Shown one piece after another: positions 1 to 8,546 of a stretch of 41,953 nucleotides of DNA. Within the stretch, counting starts at the first letter, position 1, and every line of letters starts with the position of its first letter. Both the position numbers and the translations under genes were made by a program. The notes below the pieces were generated by a model. It saw only the letters and a list, made by a program, of their open reading frames with translations. It was not told the DNA's origin and did no database searches. Source of the DNA: Pseudomonadota bacterium (lineage in GTDB: Bacteria > Myxococcota_A > UBA9160 > JADFDR01); assembly GCA_003353845.1 (NCBI GenBank), contig PIVT01000033.1, positions 1 through 41,953 of the forward strand. The letters are read 5' to 3'.

Positions 1-117
1 GGCCCCGGTTACATTGGTGCGGGAAAAGTGGCGGACGATTTAGGCGTGAAACGCTGGTGGAAGCCCACCAAGGAAATGGCGCGCTACATTCGAGACTACC
101 TGGACGAGGACGAGTAA
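1..117 (+). CDS. C-terminal fragment of an unidentified protein
   Basis: The reading frame is open from the left edge and stops with TAA at 115-117, giving 38 residues. It starts GPGYIGAGKVADDLG, has a basic/aromatic stretch KRWWKP, and ends in an acidic tail (DYLDEDE). I do not recognise the family from this tail. It lies on the same strand as, and 76 bases before, the aldehyde dehydrogenase, so it may be the preceding member of the same cluster. The frame is supported by codon use like that of the genes downstream. Confidence 0.6.
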   Translation, partial: GPGYIGAGKVADDLGVKRWWKPTKEMARYIRDYLDEDE

Positions 118-151
118 GCTCAGGGGTAGTTTTCGGATTGAAAGATTTTGT

Positions 152-179
152 AGACCCTGTGAGGAAGTTCACGGGGTCT
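152..179 (+). promoter_or_regulatory. Hairpin just upstream of the aldehyde dehydrogenase start
   Basis: An 11-base arm at 152-162 (AGACCCTGTGA) pairs with 169-179 (TCACGGGGTCT), with one G-U pair and a six-base loop. No T-run follows, so it is not a standard intrinsic terminator. Its end lies 14 bases before the ATG at 194 and next to the GGTGGTG ribosome-binding site, so it could separate the two genes or modulate translation. The function is inferred. Confidence 0.4.
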
Positions 180-193
180 GGGTGGTGCGAACT

Positions 194-1615
194 ATGAAAA
201 AATTGTTAGAGCGTCAGCGGCAAGCCTACCTGGACGAAGGTTTTGTGAGTGCGGAAACCCGACTCGACCGGCTGAAGCGCGGCTATCGATTGATCGGTGA
301 GAATCAAGACAAGATCATCGAAGCCGTCAGCCGTGATTATGGAAACCACTCCACGCATCAATCCCAGATGTCGGAAGTCATGGCTGTGATGGAGAACTAC
401 AAGCATTGCATCAAGCACGTGAAGACTTGGATGAAGTCCGAGAAACGCCCGGTGATGTTCCCCATGAACTTGATGGGCGCCAAAGCCAGGCTGGAGCACC
501 AACCCAAGGGCGTCATTGGCAATATTTCAGCCTGGAATTTCCCGGTGTACATCTCCCTCGGTCCCGTCGCAGGAATTTTTGCCGCGGGCAATCGCGCCAT
601 GGTCAAGTTTTCAGAATTCACGCCCGAGAGCGCAGAACTCTTGCAAGGCTTGATTGGCAAGTACTTTGATGAGACGGAACTCGTTGGCATTACCGGTGGT
701 GTGGAAGCTGGTGCTGAATTCGCCTCGCTGCCCTTTGATCATATTATCTTCACCGGCGGGCCTGGTATTGCTCGTCATATCTTGCGCGCGGCCGCCGAAA
801 ACCTCACTCCTGTTACTTTGGAACTCGGGGGAAAGTCACCGGTGATTTTGGGCCGGTCCTACGACGTGAAAAAAGCAGCGGAACGCATCATGATGGGCAA
901 GGACTTGAACATGGGTCAAGCTTGCCTGAGCCCGGACTATTGTTTTGTCCCTAGTGAAAAAAAGGAAGAGTTTGTTACAGAGACCATCAATTGCTTCTCG
1001 ACCTTATTTCCTACTGTCATCGGTAACCCCGACTACACCGCCATCATCAATGAACGTCATTACCAACGCATCAATAATCTGATCCAAGATGCCCGGGACA
1101 AGGGTGGAGATGTTCGTGTCATCAATCCCGCCAATGAAGACTTCTCCGCGCAGGACCCGAATGTTCTGCGAATCCCCATGACCCTGGTTGTCGATCCCAC
1201 GGATGAGATGCTGGTGATGCAGGAAGAGTTGTTCGGTCCGATTATGTGCATCAAAACCTACGACGACGTCCAAGAATGCATCGACTTCATCAATTCGCGA
1301 CCGCGCCCCTTGGCACTCTACTACTTTGGCGAAGATGCCCAGGAAGAACGCAGGATTCTGGACCGAACCACCAGTGGAGGTGTGGTCATTAACGATGTCT
1401 TGGTTCATGCCAGCTGTGAGGACTTGCCCTTTGGCGGCATCGGGAACTCCGGCATGGGGAACTACCACGGGCGCGAGGGCTTTCTGACCTTCAGCCATCA
1501 AAAATCAATCTTCCATCAGATGAAGCTCGATCTTCCAGCGCTGGCTGGAATGGTGCCTCCCTATGGAGAGAAGTGTGAAAAGCAATTGAAAAATTTGACC
1601 AAGGTGAAAATGTAA
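194..1615 (+). CDS. Aldehyde dehydrogenase, coniferyl-aldehyde dehydrogenase-like
   Basis: This NAD(P)-dependent aldehyde dehydrogenase oxidises an aldehyde to the acid. The 473-residue length and the motifs AWNFPVY, FTGGPGIARHI and LELGGKSPVIL are typical of the coniferyl-aldehyde dehydrogenase branch, which acts on bulky, often unsaturated aldehydes. The general base is Glu210 (in LELGGK) and the nucleophile Cys244 (in GQACLSPDY). The motif PFGGIGNSGMGNYHG near the C-terminus is also standard. I prefer the ATG at 194 because GGTGGTG sits seven bases ahead; an in-frame GTG at 182 is the alternative. An FAD oxidoreductase follows after 42 bases on the same strand. A role in oxidising an aldehyde intermediate of the cluster's pathway is inferred; the substrate cannot be read from the sequence. 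Confidence 0.9.
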   Translation: MKKLLERQRQAYLDEGFVSAETRLDRLKRGYRLIGENQDKIIEAVSRDYGNHSTHQSQMSEVMAVMENYKHCIKHVKTWMKSEKRPVMFPMNLMGAKARLEHQPKGVIGNISAWNFPVYISLGPVAGIFAAGNRAMVKFSEFTPESAELLQGLIGKYFDETELVGITGGVEAGAEFASLPFDHIIFTGGPGIARHILRAAAENLTPVTLELGGKSPVILGRSYDVKKAAERIMMGKDLNMGQACLSPDYCFVPSEKKEEFVTETINCFSTLFPTVIGNPDYTAIINERHYQRINNLIQDARDKGGDVRVINPANEDFSAQDPNVLRIPMTLVVDPTDEMLVMQEELFGPIMCIKTYDDVQECIDFINSRPRPLALYYFGEDAQEERRILDRTTSGGVVINDVLVHASCEDLPFGGIGNSGMGNYHGREGFLTFSHQKSIFHQMKLDLPALAGMVPPYGEKCEKQLKNLTKVKM

Positions 1616-1657
1616 ACCCGCCCGGGTCGGACACCTGGGGAAATGAGGAGAGGGAAA

Positions 1658-3139
1658 GTGACTGACAAAACCTATGACGTAATCGTGGTTGGGGCCGGAT
1701 TTGGTGGGAGTTCCTGCGCGGGCTTGCTGGCAAAGCGCGGGCTCAAAGTGTTGCTGGTAGAGAAAAATCCCAACGCGGGTGGAAAGGCCATGTCCATTTC
1801 CAAGAACGGTTACACCCATACTCCTTGGGTGGTCATCGGTGCACCCGTGGTGGGGAACCTCTACGAGAAGGTCTTGAAAGAATTAGAAGTGGAAGACCTG
1901 GCGAAGCTGATCATCCCCGGAACCCAGGGCAGCCACTACAAAACCTCCACTGGCCAGTACGTCCGGCTTCCGCCCATGCCGACGGATTCACAATCCATGG
2001 ATCCGAATCTGGTCTTTGACTGGTTGGAGATCCCCAATGAAGAGCGCGAGAATGCCCTGAAGTTCTTTATTGAACTCACCATGATGCCTCCCGAAAAGAT
2101 CCACACCTTTCACGAGACGACTTTTGAGGATTGGATTACCCCCTACAACATTCCCCGCGCTCTCTACGCGTTTCTTGCGAGCTTGATTGCTGACGGCTTG
2201 TTCATGGGACCTTCCGATTGCCTGGATGCGGCTGAGATGATCGAAAGCCTTCAGGATATGTTCCTCCGCAATGGTGGTGTGTTCTGTGAAGGCGGTTGGG
2301 GCAAGCTCGCCGAGGCTTACTGCGAAGCGGTACGCCGCTATGGCAGCGACGTCATCATGTCCGCCCGCGTCGAGGAGATCAGTGTTGAAGACGGTCAGGT
2401 CACGGGGATCGTCACGAGTGAAGGCACGTTCAAGGCGCCCATTGTCATCAGTAATGCGGGTCTTCAACCCACCATTTTAAAGTTGGTTGGCGAAGAGCAC
2501 TTCGATAAGAGCTACGTGAACTATGTGAAAGACCTGGTTCCTTCCTGGGCCTTGCTCGGTTATCGCTACTTCTTGAGTGAGCCCGTCACCGACGCGCCCT
2601 ACGGCGTGGTGTTCTCCGATGACAGCCCTTGGAGTCTTGAGCGCTTCAACAAGGCGAGAGTGGGAGAGGCCTCCCGAGAAGGCGTGCTCTACTTCGAAGT
2701 TCCGTCGAATTACGATCCCACGGCCGCGCCCGAAGGCAAGCAGATCTTCATGACCGGTTCTTTTTGCCCGGCCGATCCGCACATGAGCAAAGAAGAGTAC
2801 AAAGCCTGGGCCAACGCTGGTGAGGAGACCCTCTTCAAGGCCTTCCCACAGTTGGAGGCGGTGATTGAAGATAAGCATCTCTACACCACCCGCCACGTGT
2901 CCAACTTGACCCGCGATTCGGTGGTTCCTGGGGCTGGTGGAGAAACTATTGGTCTGGGCCAATTTGTCGGCCAGTGCGGTCCCACCAAGCCGTCCATCAA
3001 GGCTCCCATCCGCGGTCTGTATATTGTGGGAACCGACGCCGGGGGTACCGGTGTGGGCACACAGCAGGCCATTGAATCCGGCATGAACGTGGCCGAGGTG
3101 GTGCAGCGTTATCACCTGATGAAAAAGGCCAACCCATAA
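1658..3139 (+). CDS. FAD-dependent oxidoreductase, phytoene desaturase / retinol saturase type (copy 1)
   Basis: This flavoprotein of about 493 residues belongs to the CrtI/CrtISO/retinol-saturase superfamily, which desaturates, saturates or isomerises polyenes. The N-terminus has the Rossmann FAD motif VVGAGFGGSSCAGLLAKRG followed by GGKA. The C-terminus has the second FAD-contact motif GLYIVGTDAGGTGVGTQQAIESG. I choose GTG 1658 because AGGAG at 1646-1650 is ideally spaced; the ATG at 1643 has no good site and overlaps that Shine-Dalgarno. A paralogue lies at 10558-12033, and the two share the block VGEEHFDKSY in mid-protein. No carotenoid biosynthesis genes (crtB, crtE) are nearby, so a catabolic or modifying role on an isoprenoid-like substrate is likelier than carotenoid synthesis. 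The exact reaction is unknown. Confidence 0.85.
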   Translation: MTDKTYDVIVVGAGFGGSSCAGLLAKRGLKVLLVEKNPNAGGKAMSISKNGYTHTPWVVIGAPVVGNLYEKVLKELEVEDLAKLIIPGTQGSHYKTSTGQYVRLPPMPTDSQSMDPNLVFDWLEIPNEERENALKFFIELTMMPPEKIHTFHETTFEDWITPYNIPRALYAFLASLIADGLFMGPSDCLDAAEMIESLQDMFLRNGGVFCEGGWGKLAEAYCEAVRRYGSDVIMSARVEEISVEDGQVTGIVTSEGTFKAPIVISNAGLQPTILKLVGEEHFDKSYVNYVKDLVPSWALLGYRYFLSEPVTDAPYGVVFSDDSPWSLERFNKARVGEASREGVLYFEVPSNYDPTAAPEGKQIFMTGSFCPADPHMSKEEYKAWANAGEETLFKAFPQLEAVIEDKHLYTTRHVSNLTRDSVVPGAGGETIGLGQFVGQCGPTKPSIKAPIRGLYIVGTDAGGTGVGTQQAIESGMNVAEVVQRYHLMKKANP

Positions 3140-3265
3140 GAAGCCAAACCAGGCAAGATGATGTAATGCCTACCCTGAACCGAGAAGTGCCGTGGGTCTC
3201 GAAATGACCTTGGGCGAGGGTGAGGGCGAGGGCGCAGCTATGTGCGCAGCGGAGTGCGTGAATTA

Positions 3266-5641
3266 ATGACGATACTTGGTATTCAGGAAATTGCTGACGA
3301 AGAGGTGGGTGGCAAAGCCAAAGGATTGGCCGAACTCACCCAGATGGGTCTCCCCGTCCCTCCGGCCTTTGTGATTCAGCACGCAAAAGAAGACGACCTC
3401 CCTCTCGATCTCGAAGCGCATTACAAAGCCATTGGTGGAGGCTTGGTTGCCGTGCGTTCCTCGGCCATTGGAGAAGATGGGGAAGATGCCTCCTTTGCCG
3501 GACAGTATGAAACGGTTCTCAATGTCAAAGGCATTGAGTCCGTGCGATTGGCCATCAAGCAGTGCATCGCTTCCTTGGACAGTACTCGTGCGCAGGCGTA
3601 CAAGACGGAGCAGACCGATGTAGGCACGGTTGAAATGTGCGTGGTCGTGCAACGCATGGTCAACGCCCGCGCGGCTGGTGTGTTGTTTACTGCTGATCCC
3701 GTCACCGGCCGCCACGATCGCTTGGTGATCGATGCCGTCGAAGGTTTGGGAGAAGCCTTGGTGAGTGGAGAGGCCACTCCCGACCACTTCGCCCTCAATC
3801 GACAAAACAGCATCGTGCACAAGGACGTCGTTCACGATGCTCAAGTCGTTAGCGATGAAGAAATCGCCGCCCTTGCTCAGGGTGCCCGGGAGGCTTCCGA
3901 AGAAATCGGATCCCATCTCGATATGGAGTGGGCCATCGATAAAGATGGCTCGCTGTATTGGCTGCAAGCGCGGCCCATTACCACGCTTTCCTCTGATCTC
4001 AACGAGTTGGATACCCCCATCCCCGACGACCACGTGATTACTCGTTGCAATGTGGGGGAGATGATGCCGGGTGCCGTCTGCCCCTTGACATGGACGACCC
4101 AAGGCCGCGCTATCGAAGAAGGCATGCAGCACATGCAGGTGGAGTATGGGGGTCGCAAGGCCGTCACCGAAGACTGGACGCAGTTGAACATCTTTTACGG
4201 CCACTGGTTTATCAACCTGACCGAGGGGATTATCTCCTCGCGCTATGTGTCGGTGAATACGAGTGAGACCATTGCGCAGGGGATCTGCGGAAGATCCGTT
4301 CCCGAACTGAAAGAACCCGAGGGCAAGAAAAATATTTTGCGTCGCCTCTGGGGAACAGCTCAGTTTCTTTTCTACTGCGCAAGATCGGGAATGGTGCTTG
4401 CGGAGTTGGAGCAACGTTTCAACTTCATGCACGTGCGCTACTCCGATGATTCCGTCAGCATGGAACGGGAACTGTTCGGAAAGTTCCACTGGCTGGTGGA
4501 AGGCAGCGAAACACAATTGCGTACCACGGCGGGTGGCAGTGTCATGGAAGGCATTGTGCAGGGCATTGTCTCCAAGGGAAAGCTGCCCGCGACCCCAGAG
4601 CAGCAGTCGGAAGCGGCCAAGCTGATGGCAGGTGCTGATTATGTGGAAAGCGCCATGCTGGTCGAGCATCTGGATGAAGTCGTAGATTTCATTGCCGCTC
4701 ATCCACAGGCCAGGGAGAAATTTCAGCAAGTGGATTCCGCCGCGGCCCTGGCTTGGTTGCGGAGCGATGAAGCGGGCGCGGCCTCCATCTGCTTTGAGGG
4801 TTTCTTGCAGCGCCACGGCCACCGCGGTTATCGCGAGCTATGCCTGCGCGAAAAAGCCTGGGCCGATGATCCTGAAAAACTCATTACTACGATGCAGGCC
4901 TCCATTGCTGCGCGCTTTGTCGGGGATGCCCATCCCATGCATCACGAGCCCGTGGATCTCAAGAAGCTCCCTTGGTTCCTGCGCAAGATCTTGCCCGTCG
5001 CGCACAATGCCATCCGTCGCCGCGAACACAATAAGTCCATCTTGGTGGAGATCACCCATCGCTTGAAGCTCGGCTACCGCCACTTGGGAGATCTGTTGGT
5101 GAAGGAAGGCAAGCTGCCCGACGCCGACCTGGTTTTCTTTTTTACCCGGTGTGAGTTGGGAGGTTTCGTCAGAGCGCCCACTGCCGAAAAAGCGGCCCAC
5201 GCCATCGCCCGCCGAAAAGCCCTGGCTTTTCACGAGAAAATGGACTTTTCGGAAATCAGCGTGGGCAAGCCCGAGCCGGTTGTTTGGACGCCCTCGGCCT
5301 CGGAGAACGAGGGTGAATTGGTGGGGCGACCCGTGAGCCGCGGAGTTGTCGAAGGTCTGGCGCGTGTCGCCATGACTGTTGATGAAGCCGCAGCGCTGCA
5401 ACCGGGAGAGGTTTTGATTGCACCCATCACCGACGTCGGTTGGACCCCGTACTTCAGCTTGATCGCAGGTCTGGCCACCGATGTGGGGAGTGCCGTCTCT
5501 CACGGTGCCGTGATTGCACGGGAATACGGATTGCCTGCCATCGTCAATCTCCGCGCCGCCACCAAGGTGTTCAAGACTGGCGACCGTGTTCGCTTGGATG
5601 CGGATAAGGGTGTGCTGGTTCGCATCGACGACGAAAGCTAG
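3266..5641 (+). CDS. PEP synthase / rifampicin phosphotransferase-like dikinase
   Basis: This 791-residue protein has the three-part layout of rifampicin phosphotransferase. An N-terminal ATP-grasp domain (residues about 1-250) carries VGGKAKGLAELTQMGLPVP, VRSSAIGEDGEDASFAGQYE and DMEWAID...LQARPIT. A central substrate-binding region opens with NVGEMMPGAVCPLTW. The C-terminal swivelling domain has SHGAVIAREYGLPA, with His746 as the phospho-carrier. Members of this family transfer the beta-phosphate of ATP to a hydroxyl or to pyruvate, giving AMP and Pi. The C-terminal PEP/pyruvate barrel of true PEP synthase is absent, so the acceptor is probably a small organic molecule. The ATG at 3266 is chosen because GGAG lies upstream and the family start aligns; a GTG at 3242 is possible. 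Its place inside a CoA/oxidoreductase cluster suggests it activates a hydroxylated pathway intermediate (inference). Confidence 0.85.
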   Translation: MTILGIQEIADEEVGGKAKGLAELTQMGLPVPPAFVIQHAKEDDLPLDLEAHYKAIGGGLVAVRSSAIGEDGEDASFAGQYETVLNVKGIESVRLAIKQCIASLDSTRAQAYKTEQTDVGTVEMCVVVQRMVNARAAGVLFTADPVTGRHDRLVIDAVEGLGEALVSGEATPDHFALNRQNSIVHKDVVHDAQVVSDEEIAALAQGAREASEEIGSHLDMEWAIDKDGSLYWLQARPITTLSSDLNELDTPIPDDHVITRCNVGEMMPGAVCPLTWTTQGRAIEEGMQHMQVEYGGRKAVTEDWTQLNIFYGHWFINLTEGIISSRYVSVNTSETIAQGICGRSVPELKEPEGKKNILRRLWGTAQFLFYCARSGMVLAELEQRFNFMHVRYSDDSVSMERELFGKFHWLVEGSETQLRTTAGGSVMEGIVQGIVSKGKLPATPEQQSEAAKLMAGADYVESAMLVEHLDEVVDFIAAHPQAREKFQQVDSAAALAWLRSDEAGAASICFEGFLQRHGHRGYRELCLREKAWADDPEKLITTMQASIAARFVGDAHPMHHEPVDLKKLPWFLRKILPVAHNAIRRREHNKSILVEITHRLKLGYRHLGDLLVKEGKLPDADLVFFFTRCELGGFVRAPTAEKAAHAIARRKALAFHEKMDFSEISVGKPEPVVWTPSASENEGELVGRPVSRGVVEGLARVAMTVDEAAALQPGEVLIAPITDVGWTPYFSLIAGLATDVGSAVSHGAVIAREYGLPAIVNLRAATKVFKTGDRVRLDADKGVLVRIDDES

Positions 5642-5711
5642 GAAGGATCAGGGCTGGATAGGGCTAGGTAGCGCTGGCCAAAATCGACCAAATATGGGAC
5701 CGGACGGGACA

Positions 5712-5811
5712 GGATTCGACCCCCCATGGCCCCCTATCTTCAATCTCCCCTTTAATTTTGCAAGATTTTGCAACCAGAAGAAGATGAAGATAGGGTAGGG
5801 GGTCGAATTCC
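5712..5811. repeat. 100-bp palindromic intergenic element (REP/MITE-like)
   Basis: The outer arms are GGATTCGACCCCC (5712-5724) and GGGGGTCGAATTCC (5798-5811), complementary apart from one extra base. The inner arms CCCTATCTTC (5732-5741) and GAAGATAGGG (5786-5795) are perfectly complementary. The loop carries a direct repeat of ATTTTGCAA at 5755-5763 and 5765-5773. There is no open coding frame of note. It lies between the dikinase and the HMGCS-like gene. It may be a non-autonomous repeat mobilised elsewhere in the genome, or a transcript-stabilising or terminating structure. Confidence 0.6.
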
Positions 5812-5861
5812 GGTGGGCCCGCCAAGAGCCGCCTGCGCGGGTCACAAGAAAGGAAAAAATC

Positions 5862-7277
5862 ATGGCCAAAATTGCATCCTTTGGTGCTTATGTTCCCTTG
5901 TTCAGACTCTCCAGGCAGGAGATGGCAGATGCTTGGGGGGTGCCTGCGGTACCCGGCGAGCGCTCCGTTGCCAACTCCGATGAAGACAGCATCACCATGG
6001 CGGTAGCTGCGGGCACGGACTGCCTGGCCGGCATCGACCCGTCCACCATCGATGGTTTGTTCTTTGCTACGACCACGGCGCCCTACAACGAGAAGCAGTG
6101 TGCAGGTGTTATTGCAGCGGGCCTGGACATGCGCACCGATATCAACACGTCTGATTTTACGGGGTCGTTGCGCTCGGCGACTTCGGCCTTGCGCGCGGCA
6201 GCAGACGCGGTCGACTCCGGTTCGGCGGAAAGCATTCTGGTGGTTGCGGCGGACTGCCGCTTGGCTGAGCCTGAAACCATGATGGAGCAACTCTTGGGAG
6301 ATGGAGCCGGTGCCGTGTTGGTCTCCCGGAAAGGGTCTGCGACGCTGCGCGGTTTCGACTCCATTGCCGGTGAGCAAATCGGTGGCTGGCGCCGTAGCAA
6401 AGATGCTTACATCCGTTCCTTTGAAGCCAAGGCTGAATCCAAGTACGGATACATGCTGAGTGCGGTACAAGCGGGTAAGAATGTCCTCGAGAATGAGAAG
6501 GTAGAGGGTGCAGAGATCACCAAAGGGATAATCACCGCGGACAATCCCATGAGTGGGGGAAAAGTGGCCGGCAGTATTGGCATCAACCCCATGAGCTTGG
6601 AGGACGTGCTGTTCTTTTCGGTGGGGAACCCGGGTGCACCCTTGGTGTTGATGATGCTGGCCAATGCCTTGGAGCAGGCCAGTGCGGGCGACAAGTTACT
6701 CGTCGTCAATAACGGTGACGGTGCCGATGCCTTCCTGGTAGAAATCGACGAAGCCTTTGCCCCTGTAGAAGGCCGGAAGGGCCTGGCAGCCCATCTCGCA
6801 CAGAAGAAGGTGCTGCCCCACTACACCGACTATGCCCGCTTCCGCAGTCTGATGAAGAAAGAAGAGCTGGACCCTCGCGGGTCGGCCGTCACCTATTGGC
6901 GTGATGCCAATGTGGCGCTGAACCTCCATGCGGCTCGTTGTCGCAATTGCAACGACGTGAATTACCCGATGCCTCGAGTGTGCATCACGTGTGGCACCAA
7001 GGATCAGTTTGATGAGATCAAGTTGGGCAAGACAGCCACTGTCTTCACCTACACCCTCGATCACATCGAGTGTGGCAATTACGTGAACACTGCCGTTCCC
7101 CGCCTGGTGGTGGACATCGATGGCGGTGGACGCCTCTTTTTGTCCATGACCGATGGCGATCCCGATGATGTCGAGATTGGCATGTCTGTGGATCTCGTCT
7201 TCCGTCGCTTGCACGAGGGGTCGGGCTTCCACAACTACTATTGGAAATGCCGGGCCGTCCCCGAAGCCACTTCTTAG
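5862..7277 (+). CDS. HMG-CoA synthase-like domain fused to DUF35 zinc-ribbon/OB-fold protein
   Basis: Residues 1 to about 330 have the thiolase fold of archaeal-type HMG-CoA synthase (start MAKIASFGAYVPLFRL, later GNPGAPLVL and NNGDGADAFLVEI). Residues about 350-471 are a DUF35 module: a zinc ribbon with Cys360, Cys363, Cys374 and Cys377, then an OB fold. In archaea, thiolase, HMGCS and DUF35 form a complex that channels acetoacetyl-CoA; here two partners are one polypeptide and the thiolase gene follows 63 bases later. The segment aligning with the nucleophile motif (family EFACKAGT) reads DFTGSLRSAT and has no cysteine, and the usual FHQPN histidine motif is not seen. The domain is therefore probably scaffolding or binding rather than a working synthase. 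AAGGA precedes the ATG. Confidence 0.85.
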   Translation: MAKIASFGAYVPLFRLSRQEMADAWGVPAVPGERSVANSDEDSITMAVAAGTDCLAGIDPSTIDGLFFATTTAPYNEKQCAGVIAAGLDMRTDINTSDFTGSLRSATSALRAAADAVDSGSAESILVVAADCRLAEPETMMEQLLGDGAGAVLVSRKGSATLRGFDSIAGEQIGGWRRSKDAYIRSFEAKAESKYGYMLSAVQAGKNVLENEKVEGAEITKGIITADNPMSGGKVAGSIGINPMSLEDVLFFSVGNPGAPLVLMMLANALEQASAGDKLLVVNNGDGADAFLVEIDEAFAPVEGRKGLAAHLAQKKVLPHYTDYARFRSLMKKEELDPRGSAVTYWRDANVALNLHAARCRNCNDVNYPMPRVCITCGTKDQFDEIKLGKTATVFTYTLDHIECGNYVNTAVPRLVVDIDGGGRLFLSMTDGDPDDVEIGMSVDLVFRRLHEGSGFHNYYWKCRAVPEATS

Positions 7278-7340
7278 CATCGGGCAATGAGGCGGCACTG
7301 CGGATTCGAAAGACGATTGTAAGAGTGAGAGGAGAATGTC

Positions 7341-8504
7341 ATGGGAAGTATGAAGGATAAGACAGCCATTATGGGCGTGGGTTGCACCAAGTTCGGTGAG
7401 CACTGGGAGAAGGATCACGAAGACTTGATCGTGGAGGCCGCTTACGAGGCCATGGACGATGCAGGGATCACGCCAGCCGATATTGAAGCGACTTGGGTGG
7501 GTAACCTTTACGACTTTACCGGCCTGAGTGGCGGTGTTGCAGCGGAACCTCTCAAACTCTTTGGCAAGCCGACCACGCGCGTGGAAAACTTCTGTGCCTC
7601 CGGCATGGATGCCTTTCGCAATGCTTGTTTTGCCGTGGCCTCCGGTGCCTACGATGTGGTGATGGCCTGCGGTGTTGAGAAGCTCATGGATGTGGGGGGC
7701 ACCGGTCTGCCCGTGGACATGGGGCATCCCATTCTTCGCGGATCCAGTGCTCCCGGTATGTTTGCCTTGGCCGCGACGCGTTCCTTTCACGAGTACGGCT
7801 GGACCAAAGAAGATCTGGCACATGTAGCCGTCAAGAATCACATCAACGGCGCCAAACATCCCAAGGCCCATTTCCGGCGCGAAATTACCTTGGAGAAGGC
7901 CCTGAACGCCCCCATGGTTGCCTGGCCCCTGGGACGTTTTGATTGCTGCGCTATGTCGGATGGGGCGGCTGCGGTGATCATTACCCGGCCGGACATTGCC
8001 AAGACGAGTAAGCACAAGCATGACTATGTGCTTACCAAGGCCAACGCCATGGTCAATGAAGCCATGCTGCCCATGTATCGCTCTTCCTTTGATTTCTTGG
8101 GCTTCGATGCGACGCGCACGGCGGCGCGTCTGGCCTACGAGGAAGCGGGAATCAAAAACCCTGCCCAGGAGTTGGACCTGGCCGAGGTGCACGACTGCTT
8201 CAGTATTACTGAGATCATGAATATTCAAGATCTTGGATTATGTGCGCAAGGCGATGGTGCGAAGTTTGTTCGAGAAGGCAACACGCACATTGATGGCTCG
8301 ATGCCCATCAACCCGAGCGGCGGCTTGAAATGTTTTGGTCATCCCATTGGGGCCACCGGTTGCCGCATGATTACCGAAGTCACCAAGCAGGTGCAGGGAC
8401 GTGCCGAAGGTGCGCAGGTAGAAAACGCGCGTCTGGGGTTGGCGCAGAATCTGGGAGGGACGGGCTCTGTCTCTTCTATCACGATTTTGGGGCGGGCGGA
8501 CTAA
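7341..8504 (+). CDS. Thiolase, SCP-x / acetyl-CoA acetyltransferase family
   Basis: This 387-residue thiolase forms or cleaves a carbon-carbon bond at a CoA thioester. The nucleophile Cys85 lies in NFCASGMDAF, the HDCFS motif typical of SCP-x-type thiolases is in the C-terminal half, and His334 is in KCFGHPIGATG. The usual C-terminal Cys-x-Gly is replaced by NLGGTGS, as in SCP-x and Ltp2-like members. AGGAG at 7330-7334 with six bases of spacing supports the ATG. It follows an HMGCS-DUF35 fusion, and both archaeal acetoacetyl-CoA thiolases and the steroid side-chain enzyme Ltp2 work bound to DUF35 partners. A complex with the upstream protein is therefore expected. Whether it runs as thiolase, Claisen ligase or retro-aldolase is open. 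Confidence 0.88.
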   Translation: MGSMKDKTAIMGVGCTKFGEHWEKDHEDLIVEAAYEAMDDAGITPADIEATWVGNLYDFTGLSGGVAAEPLKLFGKPTTRVENFCASGMDAFRNACFAVASGAYDVVMACGVEKLMDVGGTGLPVDMGHPILRGSSAPGMFALAATRSFHEYGWTKEDLAHVAVKNHINGAKHPKAHFRREITLEKALNAPMVAWPLGRFDCCAMSDGAAAVIITRPDIAKTSKHKHDYVLTKANAMVNEAMLPMYRSSFDFLGFDATRTAARLAYEEAGIKNPAQELDLAEVHDCFSITEIMNIQDLGLCAQGDGAKFVREGNTHIDGSMPINPSGGLKCFGHPIGATGCRMITEVTKQVQGRAEGAQVENARLGLAQNLGGTGSVSSITILGRAD

Positions 8505-8546
8505 GTCACGCTGCCGAGAACCGTGCGCTGATCGTTTTTGCATAAA

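Noticed and set aside
1643-3139. Carotenoid biosynthesis locus, suggested by phytoene-desaturase-like enzymes
   Set aside because: No phytoene synthase, GGPP synthase or cyclase is nearby. The neighbours are CoA and aldehyde enzymes.
3209-3236. Hexamer-like GGGCGA/GGGTGA tandem run before the dikinase gene
   Set aside because: It is short and imperfect with no structural partner; probably low-complexity DNA.
3263-4822. Long open frame on the minus strand (519 codons) opposite the dikinase gene
   Set aside because: It is a shadow of codon bias in the real gene. The plus-strand product has full family motifs, and the minus-strand translation has no domain pattern.
6696-8228. Long minus-strand open frame opposite the HMGCS-DUF35 and thiolase genes
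   Set aside because: It spans two well-supported plus-strand genes and their gap, and its translation has no recognisable domain.
5862-8504. A working mevalonate entry (thiolase plus HMG-CoA synthase)
   Set aside because: The synthase domain lacks its nucleophile and no HMG-CoA reductase or mevalonate kinase is present.
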